From NCBI RefSeq assembly GCF_004216695.1, contig NZ_SGXC01000001.1, positions 1,240,001 to 1,304,000 on the forward strand: DNA of 64,000 nt, in the 5' to 3' direction. A program made the translations under genes and the position numbers. The notes below the pieces were generated by a model. It searched no databases. It was not told where the DNA came from and worked only from the letters and a program-made list of their open reading frames with translations. Source of the DNA: Pigmentiphaga kullae (GTDB lineage: Bacteria > Pseudomonadota > Gammaproteobacteria > Burkholderiales > Burkholderiaceae_B). Every line of letters starts with the position of its first letter. Within the stretch, counting starts at the first letter, position 1. Below, piece by piece: positions 8,213-16,403 of the stretch.

Positions 8213-8956
8213 ATGTTTTCCGGTACTTCTTCCGGTCCCCGATCCCCTGTCGATGCCGCGTTCGCGCGCGCGCACCGCTCCATGCGGGGCGCCGTCGCGC
8301 TGCACCCGCTGGTGGCCGCGGCGGCCATCAGCGTCATCGTCCTGGCCGCGGTCGGCGTGGGCGTCCTGACCGGACTGCTGCCCTCGCCGCTGGCCAAATC
8401 GGCCCCGACGCAGGAAGTGGCCGAAGCGCCCGCCTCGGCCGGCGGCCGCGATTTCGGCAAGGCCGCGGCCCATGCCCAGGCTCCCGCCAGGCAGGCCGCG
8501 GTCGAACGCGCCGCGCCGGTACGTTCCGCCAGCCGGCCCGCGCCGGTCTACCGCGAACCCGCCCGGCCGGTCGCGGCCACTTGCGGCAACTGCGGTACGG
8601 TCGAAAGCGTGCGCGCCTTGCAGGTCCAGGGTCAGGGTACGGGCCTGGGCGCGGTGGGCGGCGGTGTCGTGGGCGGCGTGGTCGGCAACCAGTTCGGTGG
8701 CGGCAGCGGCCGTACCGCGTTGACGGTGCTGGGCGCGCTGGGCGGCGCCTACGCCGGCAACGAGGTCGAGAAGCGCGTGCGCAGCTCGACGCAGTACGAG
8801 ATGACCGTCAGGATGGACGACGGCAGCGTGCGCACCTTCCACAGCGCCTCGGCTTATCCGTGGCGCAGCGGCGACCCGGTGCGCGTCGTCAACGGCTCGG
8901 TGGTGTCCCGTAACGGCGGCGACTCCCAGGCCATGCGGGTCGGCGACTACAACTGA
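8213..8956 (+). CDS. Glycine-zipper 2TM-domain membrane protein
   Basis: A 247-residue protein starting at ATG 8213, preceded by GGAG. It has one N-terminal transmembrane helix (about residues 30-55), an Ala/Pro-rich periplasmic linker, then CGNCGTVESVRALQVQGQG followed by a glycine-zipper segment (GLGAVGGGVVGGVVGNQFGG, then a GALGGAYAGNEVEKR repeat). The C-terminus resembles the rickettsial 17-kDa antigen/SlyB-type domain. Such proteins sit in the envelope and are often envelope-stress responsive; molecular function is unknown. The CxxC pair before the zipper is typical of the betaproteobacterial subgroup. Confidence 0.8.
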   Translation: MFSGTSSGPRSPVDAAFARAHRSMRGAVALHPLVAAAAISVIVLAAVGVGVLTGLLPSPLAKSAPTQEVAEAPASAGGRDFGKAAAHAQAPARQAAVERAAPVRSASRPAPVYREPARPVAATCGNCGTVESVRALQVQGQGTGLGAVGGGVVGGVVGNQFGGGSGRTALTVLGALGGAYAGNEVEKRVRSSTQYEMTVRMDDGSVRTFHSASAYPWRSGDPVRVVNGSVVSRNGGDSQAMRVGDYN

Positions 8957-9000
8957 ACGGCCGGACCGGGCGGCGCGGCCGTCCGGTCCCCGGCCCGCTT

Positions 9001-9570
9001 CTAGGCTTTCTTTTTCTTCTTGTTCTTGCGCCGCTTGAGCGCCAGCATCGTGCCCCGGCACGTCTCGGCGCCGCACAGGCACTGATAGTTCTTCTTCAAC
9101 GTCGGCGTGATGCGCTCGTCGATGACCAGGCCGTAGTCATAGTTGAGTTCGTCGCCGCGGTCGATGGGATGCTGCGAGACGATGAAGACGCGGCCATCGT
9201 CCGTTTCCTCGGCCTCGCAGTTGGGCTCGCAGGCGTGGTTGATCCAGCGCGCGTCGTTGCCCTGGCTGCCGCCGTCGATCACCTTGCCGCTTTCCAGCGC
9301 GAAGAAGAAGGTGTGGTACGGATCCTCGGGATTGACCGGATGGCGGCGGTCGGCCTCGGCCGCGCTGATGCGTTCGCCCGCGTACTCGACGACGCGGGTG
9401 CCGGCCGGGATCTTGCGGGCCGCGAACACACCGGTCCCGTGCACCCGCGAGCGGCGCACGATATACCAGGGCTTGCCGCCGGGGCCGGGATCGACGTCCA
9501 CGCGATCCTCGGCGGGCTGTTCGGCAACAGGAGACTTGCGCGCCCGTGAGGGCGTTTTCTTCTTGGTCAT
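9001..9570 (-). CDS. SET-domain lysine methyltransferase-like protein
   Basis: A 189-residue protein with a complete SET domain: SRVHGTGVFAARKIPAGT, EYAGERIS, NHACEPNCEAE (pseudoknot) and GDELNYDYG. A post-SET cysteine cluster, CLCGAETCRG, would bind zinc. SET enzymes transfer methyl from AdoMet to protein lysines. Both ends are lysine-rich (MTKKKTPSRARK; KRRKNKKKKKA). It starts only 11 nt after the stop of topB on the same strand, so the two are almost certainly co-transcribed. The obvious candidate substrate is the lysine/alanine-rich tail of that topoisomerase or a histone-H1-like protein; this is inference. Confidence 0.88.
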   Translation of the reverse strand: MTKKKTPSRARKSPVAEQPAEDRVDVDPGPGGKPWYIVRRSRVHGTGVFAARKIPAGTRVVEYAGERISAAEADRRHPVNPEDPYHTFFFALESGKVIDGGSQGNDARWINHACEPNCEAEETDDGRVFIVSQHPIDRGDELNYDYGLVIDERITPTLKKNYQCLCGAETCRGTMLALKRRKNKKKKKA

Positions 9571-9581
9571 TGGGCTGTGGC

Positions 9582-12233
9582 TCAGCTGGAGGTCTTCGCT
9601 GCCGCCTTCCTGGCGGCTTTCTTCGCGGGGGCTTTCTTGGCGGCGGTCTTGCGTGCCGGCGTCTTCTTGGCCGCCGCCTTCTTGGCGGGGGCCTTCTTCG
9701 CCGGTGCCGTGGCGGCTTCATCCTGGCCGGAGGTCTTCCTGGCCGCCGTTTTCCGCGCCGCCGGCGCGTCTTCGCCCGCCTTGCCGCCCTTGGCGGGGCG
9801 GGGTTCGAACTCGAAGCCTATCTTGCCATCGGGCTGCCGCACCAGGAAGGCCTTGAACTTGCGATTGGTGCGGCTGGAGACGAAGTTCTGCAGCAGGTCG
9901 GTGCGCCCTTCGGCCAGCAGCTTGCCCATCTGCTCGGCCGTGATCTCCTGCTGGAGGATGACCTTGCCGGAACGGAAGTCGCACGAACGCTGCGGTCCGA
10001 CCGACTTTTCGCACACGAAGCTCATGCCGTGCTCGAACACGTTCGAGCCGCATTTCGGGCACGGACCCACCGGCGTCTGGCCGGAGAAGTCCACCGCCTC
10101 GGAGGATTCCTCGTCGGCCTGGCCGAAGTCGAACTCCAGCTTGTATTCGTCGGTGATGCGCAGGATGGCCGAGAAAGGCCGGCCCATCTTGCTGATGAAA
10201 CCGTTCAGCGGGCCGATCTCGCGCTTGGCCAGCAGTTCCTCGACTTCCTGCTGTTCGAAGGTGCGTCCGCCGGGGTGCTTGCTGATCGAGAAATCGCAGG
10301 CGGTGCAGGCGTAGCGCCGGTAGTTCTCCTTGACCACGGCGCCGCACTTCGGGCAGGGCGTGGTCAGGGTGGCGTAGTCGCCCGGCACGGTGTCGCGGTC
10401 GTATTCCTTAGCGCGCTTGACGATGACCTGGGTCATCTGCGCGATCTCGCGCATGAAGGCCTCGCGCGCCAACTGCCCGCGCTCGATCTGCGACAGCTTG
10501 TGCTCCCACTCGCCGGTCAGCTCGGGCGAGGTCAGCTCGTCCACGTCCAGGCCCGACAGCAGCGTCATCAACTGCCGCGCCTTGGCGGTGGGCACCAGGT
10601 CGCGGCCTTCGCGGCGCAGGTAGACCTCGTTGATCAGCCCTTCGATGATGCCCGCGCGCGTGGCCGGCGTACCCAGGCCGCGCGCCGACATGGCCTCGCG
10701 CAGCTCTTCGTCGTCGACCAGCTTGCCCGCGCCTTCCATGGCCGACAGCAGTGTCGCTTCCGTATAGCGGGCGGGCGGTTTGGTGACCAGGCCCACGGCC
10801 TCGATTTCCTCGGTGCGCACCTGTTCGCCGGAGGCGACCGGTACCAGGTTGGCGTCCTCGCCCTGTGCATCGCGGCCGTAGACGGCCATCCAGCCCGGGT
10901 TGACCAGGACCTTGCCCTCGGTCTTGAACTTGTGGCCGGCGACCTCGGTGATCCGGGTCGTGACCAGGAACTCGGCCGCAGGGAAGAACACCGCCAGGAA
11001 ACGCTTGACCACGAGGTCGTACAGCTTGGCCTCGGCCTCGCTCAGCTCGCGCGGCGCCTGCAGCGTCGGGATGATGGCGAAGTGGTCCGACACCTTCTTG
11101 TTGTCGAACACGCGGCGGTTGGGCTTGACCCAGCCGCTGTCCAGGATCTTCAAAGCGAACGGCGCGTAGCCGGGCCGGTTGGCGGCCAGCGTCTGCATGG
11201 TCTGGCGCACCGTGCCCAGGTAGTCCTCGGGCAGGTAGCGCGAGTCGGTACGGGGGTAGGTCAGCGCCTTGTGGCGTTCGTACAGGGTCTGGGCCAGCGC
11301 CAGCGTGGTCTTGGCCGAGAAGCCGAAGCGCGAGTTGGCCTCGCGCTGCAGCGTGGTCAGGTCGTACAGCAGCCCGGACAACTGGGTGGAGGGCTTGGAT
11401 TCCTCGGTGACCGAACCGGTGCGCTCGCGGCAGGCCGCCACCACCGATTCGGCGGCCGCCTTGCTCCACAGGCGCGATTCGCGCTTCTCGGGGTCCTGCG
11501 GGTCCTTGACGTGCTTGGGATCGAACCAGCGGCCCTCGTACAGGCCGGCGGCGGCGACGAACTGCGCGCGCACCTCCCAGTAGTCGCGCGGCACGAACTG
11601 GCGGATGCGCTCCTCGCGCTCGGACACGATGGCGAGCGTGGGCGTCTGCACCCGGCCCACCGTGGTCTTGAAGAAGCCGCCGTCCTTGCTGTTGAAGGCC
11701 GTCATGGCCCGGGTGCCGTTGATGCCCACCAGCCAGTCGGCCTCGGCGCGCGAGCGCGCCGCGGCTTCCAGCGGCTGCAGCGCGGAGTCCGAGCGCAGGT
11801 CGGCGAAGGCGTCGCGGATGGCCTGCTGGGTCATCGATTGCAGCCACAGGCGCTGGATGGGCTTGTTGGTCTTCGCGTACTGGGCGATATAGCGGAAGAT
11901 CAGCTCGCCCTCGCGTCCCGCGTCGCAGGCATTGATCAGCGCGTCCACATCCTTGCGCTTGATCAGCCGCACCAGCAGGCGCAGGCGCTCTTCCGATCGC
12001 TTGTCGGCCGGCCCCAGCTCGAACTCGGGCGGAATCACCGGCAGATGGGTGAAGCTCCACTTGCCCTTGACCGGATCGTTGGGCGCCACGAGAGTGAGCA
12101 GGTGCCCGACGCTGGACGAAAGCACGTAGTCGTCGCTTTCGAAATAATCGCCTTCGCGCTTGAATCCGCCCAGCGCGCGGGAAATGTCCAGCGCGACCGA
12201 AGGTTTCTCGGCGATGATCAGAGTTTTGCCCAT
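9582..12233 (-). CDS. topB: DNA topoisomerase III with zinc fingers and histone-H1-like tail
   Basis: An 883-residue type IA topoisomerase that relaxes and decatenates DNA by single-strand passage. The TOPRIM domain starts MGKTLIIAEKPSVALDI and carries NACDAGREGELIFR. The active-site tyrosine is Tyr326 in LTYPRTDSRYLP, the topoisomerase III form. After the core come zinc-ribbon-like segments (CPKCGAVVKENYRRYACTAC; CPKCGSNVF). The last ~45 residues are Lys/Ala/Pro repeats (KKAPAKKAAAKKTPARKTAA), like histone H1 and Bordetella H1-like proteins, and probably bind DNA. E. coli TopB is 653 residues; the extra length is the zinc and tail regions. It is followed by the SET gene and preceded by smg. 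Confidence 0.93.
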   Translation of the reverse strand: MGKTLIIAEKPSVALDISRALGGFKREGDYFESDDYVLSSSVGHLLTLVAPNDPVKGKWSFTHLPVIPPEFELGPADKRSEERLRLLVRLIKRKDVDALINACDAGREGELIFRYIAQYAKTNKPIQRLWLQSMTQQAIRDAFADLRSDSALQPLEAAARSRAEADWLVGINGTRAMTAFNSKDGGFFKTTVGRVQTPTLAIVSEREERIRQFVPRDYWEVRAQFVAAAGLYEGRWFDPKHVKDPQDPEKRESRLWSKAAAESVVAACRERTGSVTEESKPSTQLSGLLYDLTTLQREANSRFGFSAKTTLALAQTLYERHKALTYPRTDSRYLPEDYLGTVRQTMQTLAANRPGYAPFALKILDSGWVKPNRRVFDNKKVSDHFAIIPTLQAPRELSEAEAKLYDLVVKRFLAVFFPAAEFLVTTRITEVAGHKFKTEGKVLVNPGWMAVYGRDAQGEDANLVPVASGEQVRTEEIEAVGLVTKPPARYTEATLLSAMEGAGKLVDDEELREAMSARGLGTPATRAGIIEGLINEVYLRREGRDLVPTAKARQLMTLLSGLDVDELTSPELTGEWEHKLSQIERGQLAREAFMREIAQMTQVIVKRAKEYDRDTVPGDYATLTTPCPKCGAVVKENYRRYACTACDFSISKHPGGRTFEQQEVEELLAKREIGPLNGFISKMGRPFSAILRITDEYKLEFDFGQADEESSEAVDFSGQTPVGPCPKCGSNVFEHGMSFVCEKSVGPQRSCDFRSGKVILQQEITAEQMGKLLAEGRTDLLQNFVSSRTNRKFKAFLVRQPDGKIGFEFEPRPAKGGKAGEDAPAARKTAARKTSGQDEAATAPAKKAPAKKAAAKKTPARKTAAKKAPAKKAARKAAAKTSS

Positions 12234-12335
12234 TGACTTCCAGTTGACGGAGCCGACGCGAACAAATAGTGCGTCAAAGCGCCGGATGATACGGGGGGAT
12301 TTTTAAGCAATGCAAGTCGGGCCTGTGAGAAAGGC

Positions 12336-12495
12336 TCCCCCCTACGCCCTTCGGGCGCCCCGAATGGTGAGCCCCCAGCCGCTACGCGGCAGCCCCCCAA
12401 GGGGGCCGGGACCCGCCTTGGGGCGGCCCGGCGCCGGGTCCCGTGGGGGCGATGCGGGTGGACCGGCGGAGCCGGATCCACCGCATCCGGAGTCT
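12336..12495 (+). repeat. Triple-hairpin intergenic repeat, enlarged copy R4
   Basis: Begins CCCCCTACGCCCTTCGGGCG and ends with the GGTGGACCGGC / GCCGGATCCACC hairpin. About 90 nt of additional C- and G-rich hairpin sequence (12360-12450) lies between the modules. It occupies most of the 307-nt gap between smg and topB; I see no other gene in that gap. Confidence 0.75.
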
Positions 12496-12540
12496 AGTGG
12501 AAGTGTCTTGGTTTGTCGCGCCAGAGCTACGTGGCTGCTC

Positions 12541-12999
12541 TTAATGCAGTTGTCGGGCGCTGCCGTCTTCCAGCAGTTCTTCCAGGATCAGGTTGTCGAT
12601 CTCGGTTTCCTGGCTCCACAGCACCATCAGGACGATGATCTTGAGCTTGTCCAGGGGCACGGGCGCTTCGCCCAGCGCGAAGGCGCGGTCGATGACGATT
12701 TCGCGCAGGGGGGACGACAGGACGCCGGCCGACTCCAGGAAGGCGATGAAGCCGATCGCTTCCGAACCGAGCTGACGATACTCGGCCTCGGCATAGATAC
12801 GACAGCCGCTACTGGGAACAAGGGCGAGATCGACACAACGATGAGTGGATTCGGCAAGCCCGGACAACCAGCTCAGGGCATCGTCGATTTCATCGTCTTC
12901 GAAGCCGGCGGCGGCAAGTTTGCGCGCCAGCGTTTCCGGGTCCGGGCACGCTTCCGGCGTGTAGTAGTTCTCGAAGAGGTAGACGAGAATTTCGAACAT
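12541..12999 (-). CDS. smg: Smg family protein (DUF494)
   Basis: A 152-residue acidic protein of the Smg/DUF494 family, found next to dprA in many beta- and gammaproteobacteria. The N-terminal MFEILVYLFENYY and the C-terminal LDKLKIIVLMVLWSQETEID are the conserved blocks. Function is unknown; in E. coli smg lies in the dprA-smg-topA-like region, the same order as here. The length is normal. It lies 104 nt downstream of dprA on the same strand and upstream of topB. Confidence 0.9.
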   Translation of the reverse strand: MFEILVYLFENYYTPEACPDPETLARKLAAAGFEDDEIDDALSWLSGLAESTHRCVDLALVPSSGCRIYAEAEYRQLGSEAIGFIAFLESAGVLSSPLREIVIDRAFALGEAPVPLDKLKIIVLMVLWSQETEIDNLILEELLEDGSARQLH

Positions 13000-13103
13000 A
13001 AGTCAGCGTGTAAGGCTGGATCCACTGTACGCTGAATTGCATCCCTAGGCAAATGGCCCGGCATTTGCTGCTCATGCGTTGCGCGCGCGGCACACAAGGG
13101 TAT

Positions 13104-14219
13104 TCAGCCCGCCTGCGCGAGCTGGTAGCGGCCGCCGTCGAGCCGCGCGACGCGCCCCTGCAGCTCCAGTTCGAGCAGCCTGGCCTGCAGCGCCGGGACC
13201 GCAAGGCCGGTACGCGCGGCCAGCGCGTCGACGTGGATGGGGCCGTAGCCCATGCCGACCAGCAAGGGGTCCCGCGGCGGCGCCCCTTCCGGTCCGGGCG
13301 CCGACCGGCTGGATCCAGCCGGGGCGCCCAGTTCGTCCAGGATGTCCTGCGCCGATTCCACCAGCTTGGCACCCTGCCGGATCAGGGCGTGGCAGCCTCG
13401 CGACAGCGGGGAATGGATGGATCCCGGGATGGCGAATACTTCGCGTCCGGCGTCCGCCGCCAGCCTGGCGGTGATCAGCGAGCCGCTGCGGGCCGCCGCT
13501 TCGGCCACCAGCGTGCCCCGCGTCAGCCCGGCCACCAGCCGGTTGCGCCGGGGGAACTGGTGCGGCAGCGCGGGCAGGCCCAGCGGGAACTCTGACACGA
13601 GGACCCCCTGCGCGGCGATCCGGTCGGCCAGATCCTGGTTGCGCGGTGGATAGACCACATCGACGCCCGTTCCCACCACCGCGACCGTGCCGCCCGCCTC
13701 GGGGCCGGCCTCGAGCGCGCCTTCGTGGGCGGCGGTGTCTATGCCCAGGGCCAGGCCGCTGACGATGCACCAGCCCCGCTGCGCCAGATGGCGGGCGTAG
13801 GCGCGCGCGTTCGCCAGCCCGTCGGGCGTGGCGTGACGGGCCCCGACGATGGCGATGGCCTGGGGCGACAGCCGGGCCGGGTCGCCCGCCAGGTACAGCA
13901 GCGGAGGTGGATCGTGGATGGCCAGCAGCGCCTGGGGGTAGGCGGCATCGGCCAGCGTCAGGAGGTGGTGGCCGGGATGTTCGGCCCAGCGCAGCGTGCG
14001 TTCAAGGGTGGCGGCCTGCTCGCGGGACGGCGGGCGGGCCAGTTGCGCGGCCAGCGGCGGCGACAGCAGGGCCGCCAGCTCGTCGCGGGACAGGCGGTAC
14101 AGGCGCTGGGGCAGCCCGACCGCACGCAGCAGCCCGCGCGCGGTGGCCGGCCCGATGCCGGGTTCGTGGGTAAGCCGCAGCCAGGCGGACAGTTCTTCCG
14201 GAGTGTGGACGAGAGGCAT
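13104..14219 (-). CDS. dprA: DNA-processing protein DprA
   Basis: A 371-residue DprA/Smf protein, which loads RecA onto incoming single-stranded DNA during natural transformation. ATG 14219 (MPLVHTPEELSAWLRL) begins the recognisable SAM-like N-terminal domain. The Rossmann-like core contains AIVGARHATPDGLANARAYA, IVSGLALGIDTAAHEGAL, GTGVDVVYPPRNQDLADRI and FPRRNRLVAGLT. A C-terminal winged-helix region follows (about residues 300-371). It is the first gene of the dprA-smg-topB-SET group and is divergent from def across a 285-nt region. Confidence 0.93.
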   Translation of the reverse strand: MPLVHTPEELSAWLRLTHEPGIGPATARGLLRAVGLPQRLYRLSRDELAALLSPPLAAQLARPPSREQAATLERTLRWAEHPGHHLLTLADAAYPQALLAIHDPPPLLYLAGDPARLSPQAIAIVGARHATPDGLANARAYARHLAQRGWCIVSGLALGIDTAAHEGALEAGPEAGGTVAVVGTGVDVVYPPRNQDLADRIAAQGVLVSEFPLGLPALPHQFPRRNRLVAGLTRGTLVAEAAARSGSLITARLAADAGREVFAIPGSIHSPLSRGCHALIRQGAKLVESAQDILDELGAPAGSSRSAPGPEGAPPRDPLLVGMGYGPIHVDALAARTGLAVPALQARLLELELQGRVARLDGGRYQLAQAG

Positions 14220-14504
14220 GCCGTTATCTAAACACGGCGGGCGCGGCGGGTGGCCACGGGCAGGACATCGATGTCTCGCCTTGCGGCCGAACGGATCGCG
14301 CGCCGGCGCGTCCAATGGACAGGGAGGGCGTTCGCGACTAGGCCTCCCGCTATATTAATTAGCGAGGGTCCGCCGCCATCCGCGCCCCGCGCGGGGCCGC
14401 CGGAGGCGCGGGGAAGCTGTGGTATCTTGACCCTTGGATCCCGGCCAACCGGCCCCATTTATTTCTGCAAGGCGCCCCGTTCCAGGGGCAGCGGTAACAC
14501 GATC

Positions 14505-15005
14505 ATGGCATTGCTACCCATTCTTCACTATCCCGACGCAAGGCTGCACAAGAAAGCCAAGCCGGTGGCCGTGGTCGACGACCGCATCCGCCGCATCGTC
14601 CGCGACATGGCCGAGACCATGTACGCCGCGCCGGGTATCGGGCTGGCCGCCACGCAGGTCGATATCCACGAGCGCATCGTGGTCATCGACGTTTCCGAAA
14701 ACAACGACGACCTGCTCGTGCTGATCAACCCGGTCATCACCTGGAAGAGCGAGGAAACCCAGGTCTACGAGGAAGGCTGCCTGTCGGTGCCCGGCATCTA
14801 CGACGAGGTCAAGCGCTCCGCGCGGATCAAGGTCGAAGCCACCAACGAACAGGGCGAACGCTACGAATTCGACGCCGAAGGCCTCCTGGCCGTCTGCGTC
14901 CAGCACGAACTCGACCACCTGGAAGGCAAGGTCTTCGTCGAATACCTCTCCCCCCTCAAGCAAAGCCGCATCAAGACCAAGCTGCGCAAGCTGGAAAAGG
15001 TCTAG
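14505..15005 (+). CDS. def: Peptide deformylase
   Basis: A 166-residue metalloenzyme that removes the N-formyl group from new proteins. All three motifs are present: GIGLAATQ (residues 44-51), EEGCLSVP with metal ligand Cys92, and QHELDHLEG with ligands His134 and His138 and catalytic Glu135. The start at 14505 gives the standard [14 protein letters not shown] opening. It is followed by fmt, its functional partner, but with a 450-nt repeat-filled gap instead of the usual tight coupling. Confidence 0.95.
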   Translation: MALLPILHYPDARLHKKAKPVAVVDDRIRRIVRDMAETMYAAPGIGLAATQVDIHERIVVIDVSENNDDLLVLINPVITWKSEETQVYEEGCLSVPGIYDEVKRSARIKVEATNEQGERYEFDAEGLLAVCVQHELDHLEGKVFVEYLSPLKQSRIKTKLRKLEKV

Positions 15006-15007
15006 GG

Positions 15008-15069
15008 AAGCCCACCCCCAAGCGGCCTTCGGCCGCTCCCCCTCAAGGGGGCGGCGCTGGCGGACCGGA
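15008..15069 (+). repeat. Triple-hairpin intergenic repeat, truncated copy R5
   Basis: Begins 3 nt after the def stop. It contains AAGCGGCCTTCGGCCGCT and the CCCCCT/AGGGGG hairpin, but breaks off inside the third hairpin after GGCGGACCGG. Confidence 0.75.
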
Positions 15070-15074
15070 GGGAA

Positions 15075-15155
15075 CGCCCACCCCACGCGGCCTATGGCCG
15101 CTCCCCTCAAGGGGCGGCGCTAGCGGACCGGCAAAGCCGGATCCGCGGCGCCCAA
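15075..15155 (+). repeat. Triple-hairpin intergenic repeat, copy R6
   Basis: A full copy (CACGCGGCCTATGGCCGCT, C/G-rich hairpin, AGCGGACCGGC / GCCGGATCCGC hairpin, CGGCGCCCAAGATCA). With R7 it forms an inverted composite closely matching R1-R2, including the small central hairpin GGTGCTTCGCACC at 15173-15185. Confidence 0.85.
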
Positions 15156-15185
15156 GATCAAAGCAAGCATGCGGTGCTTCGCACC

Positions 15186-15281
15186 GAGATACCCCACGAA
15201 GACCCAGGATGCGGTGGATCCGGCTTTGCCGGTCCACCCGCATCGCCCCCTGGGGGGCGCGCGCAAGCCCGTAGGGGGGAC
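15186..15281 (-). repeat. Triple-hairpin intergenic repeat, copy R7 (inverted)
   Basis: The right arm of the R6-R7 composite: GACCCAGGATGCGGTGGATC, the third hairpin, CGCATCGCCCCC and a closing CGTAGGGGGG. It matches R2 nearly base for base in its left half. Confidence 0.85.
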
Positions 15282-15372
15282 CATGTATCATTCCCCCTCC
15301 GACAATCAACAACCCCATCCCACCCGCCCCGGAACTGGCGCGCAATGCCGCCCGCCAGACAGCGAGCCCTAT

Positions 15373-15449
15373 CCAGGGCACAGCGGATCCGGCTCCGCCG
15401 GTCCGCCAGTGCCGCCCCCTGGGGGGCGCGCGAAGCGCGTAGGGGGGAG
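15373..15449 (-). repeat. Triple-hairpin intergenic repeat, copy R8, abutting fmt
   Basis: An inverted copy, nearly identical to R3 (CCAGGGCACAGCGGATCCGG to GCGCGTAGGGGGG). Its G-rich edge runs to within 7 nt of the fmt ATG and supplies the only Shine-Dalgarno-like sequence there. The ~90 nt between R7 and R8 (15282-15372) shows no feature. Confidence 0.85.
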
Positions 15450-15455
15450 CATCAG

Positions 15456-16403
15456 ATGCATCTGGTTTTCGCCGGTACGCCGGAATTCGCAAAAGTCGCC
15501 CTGCAGGCCCTGATCGGGGCCGGGCATACGATCGCCCTGGTCCTGACCCAGCCGGACCGGCCGGCCGGGCGCGGGCTCAAGCTGACGCCCAGCCCGGTCA
15601 AGACGGCGGCGCTGGAGGCGGGCGCGCCGGTGCTGCAGCCGCGCAGCCTGCGGCTGGACGGCAAGTATCCCGACGAGGCCGCCCAGGCCCACGCGGCCCT
15701 GCGCGCGGCACGGGCCGATGCGATGATCGTGGCCGCCTACGGCCTGATCCTGCCCCAGGCGGTGCTGGACATCCCCCGGCTGGGCTGCCTGAACATCCAC
15801 GCCAGCCTGCTGCCGCGCTGGCGCGGCGCCGCGCCCATCCAGCGCGCCATCGAGGCGGGCGACGCGCGGACCGGGATCACCATCATGCAGATGGATGCGG
15901 GCCTGGATACCGGCGACATGCTGCTCGAAGGGGCGCTGCCCATCGAGGCGGGCCAGACCGCCGGCGAATTGCACGACCGCCTGGCCGTACTGGGCGGCGA
16001 ACTGATCGTGCGGGCCCTGGCGCGCCTGGAGGCAGGCGGACTGCCCGCCACGCCGCAGCCCGCCCAGGGCGTGACCTACGCCGCCAAGCTGGACAAGGCC
16101 GAAGCGGCGCTCGATTGCTCGCGCCCCGCCGCCGAACTGGCGCGCCGCATCCTGGCCTTCAATCCGGTCCCCGGAGCCACGGTGCGGTTGCCCGGCCTGG
16201 CCGATCCGGTCAAGGTCTGGCGGGCCGAGGCACTGGACGAGACGTCGCCGGCCAGCCCCGGCAGTGTCGTGCGCGCGGGCGCCGCCGGCGTGGACCTGGC
16301 CACCGGCCAGGGGGTCCTGCGCCTGACCGAATTGCAGAAGGCCGGCGGCAAGCGCCAGCCGGCCGAGGTTTTCGTGCGGGGCTGGAACCCCGATCTTTCC
16401 TGA
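15456..16403 (+). CDS. fmt: Methionyl-tRNA formyltransferase
   Basis: A 315-residue enzyme that formylates initiator Met-tRNA using 10-formyl-THF. ATG 15456 gives the expected [19 protein letters not shown] start. The catalytic region [20 protein letters not shown] (Asn and His) and [11 protein letters not shown] (Asp) are intact, followed by the C-terminal OB-like tRNA-binding domain. Its ribosome site, GGGGGGAG, comes from the end of repeat copy R8. Its TGA overlaps the rsmB ATG (TGATG at 16401-16405), so rsmB is translationally coupled. Confidence 0.95.
   Translation: MHLVFAGTPEFAKVALQALIGAGHTIALVLTQPDRPAGRGLKLTPSPVKTAALEAGAPVLQPRSLRLDGKYPDEAAQAHAALRAARADAMIVAAYGLILPQAVLDIPRLGCLNIHASLLPRWRGAAPIQRAIEAGDARTGITIMQMDAGLDTGDMLLEGALPIEAGQTAGELHDRLAVLGGELIVRALARLEAGGLPATPQPAQGVTYAAKLDKAEAALDCSRPAAELARRILAFNPVPGATVRLPGLADPVKVWRAEALDETSPASPGSVVRAGAAGVDLATGQGVLRLTELQKAGGKRQPAEVFVRGWNPDLS

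Noticed and set aside
8187-8369. GTG-started small frame with a good GGAGGT before it, overlapping the glycine-zipper gene
   Set aside because: The ribosome-like site is good but the encoded peptide is featureless, and it overlaps the clear gene in another frame. A leader peptide is possible but unsupported.
2196-15449. Repeats as a CRISPR array or IS remnants
   Set aside because: Copies are dispersed, vary in length and orientation, and have no regular spacers. No transposase or cas gene is present.
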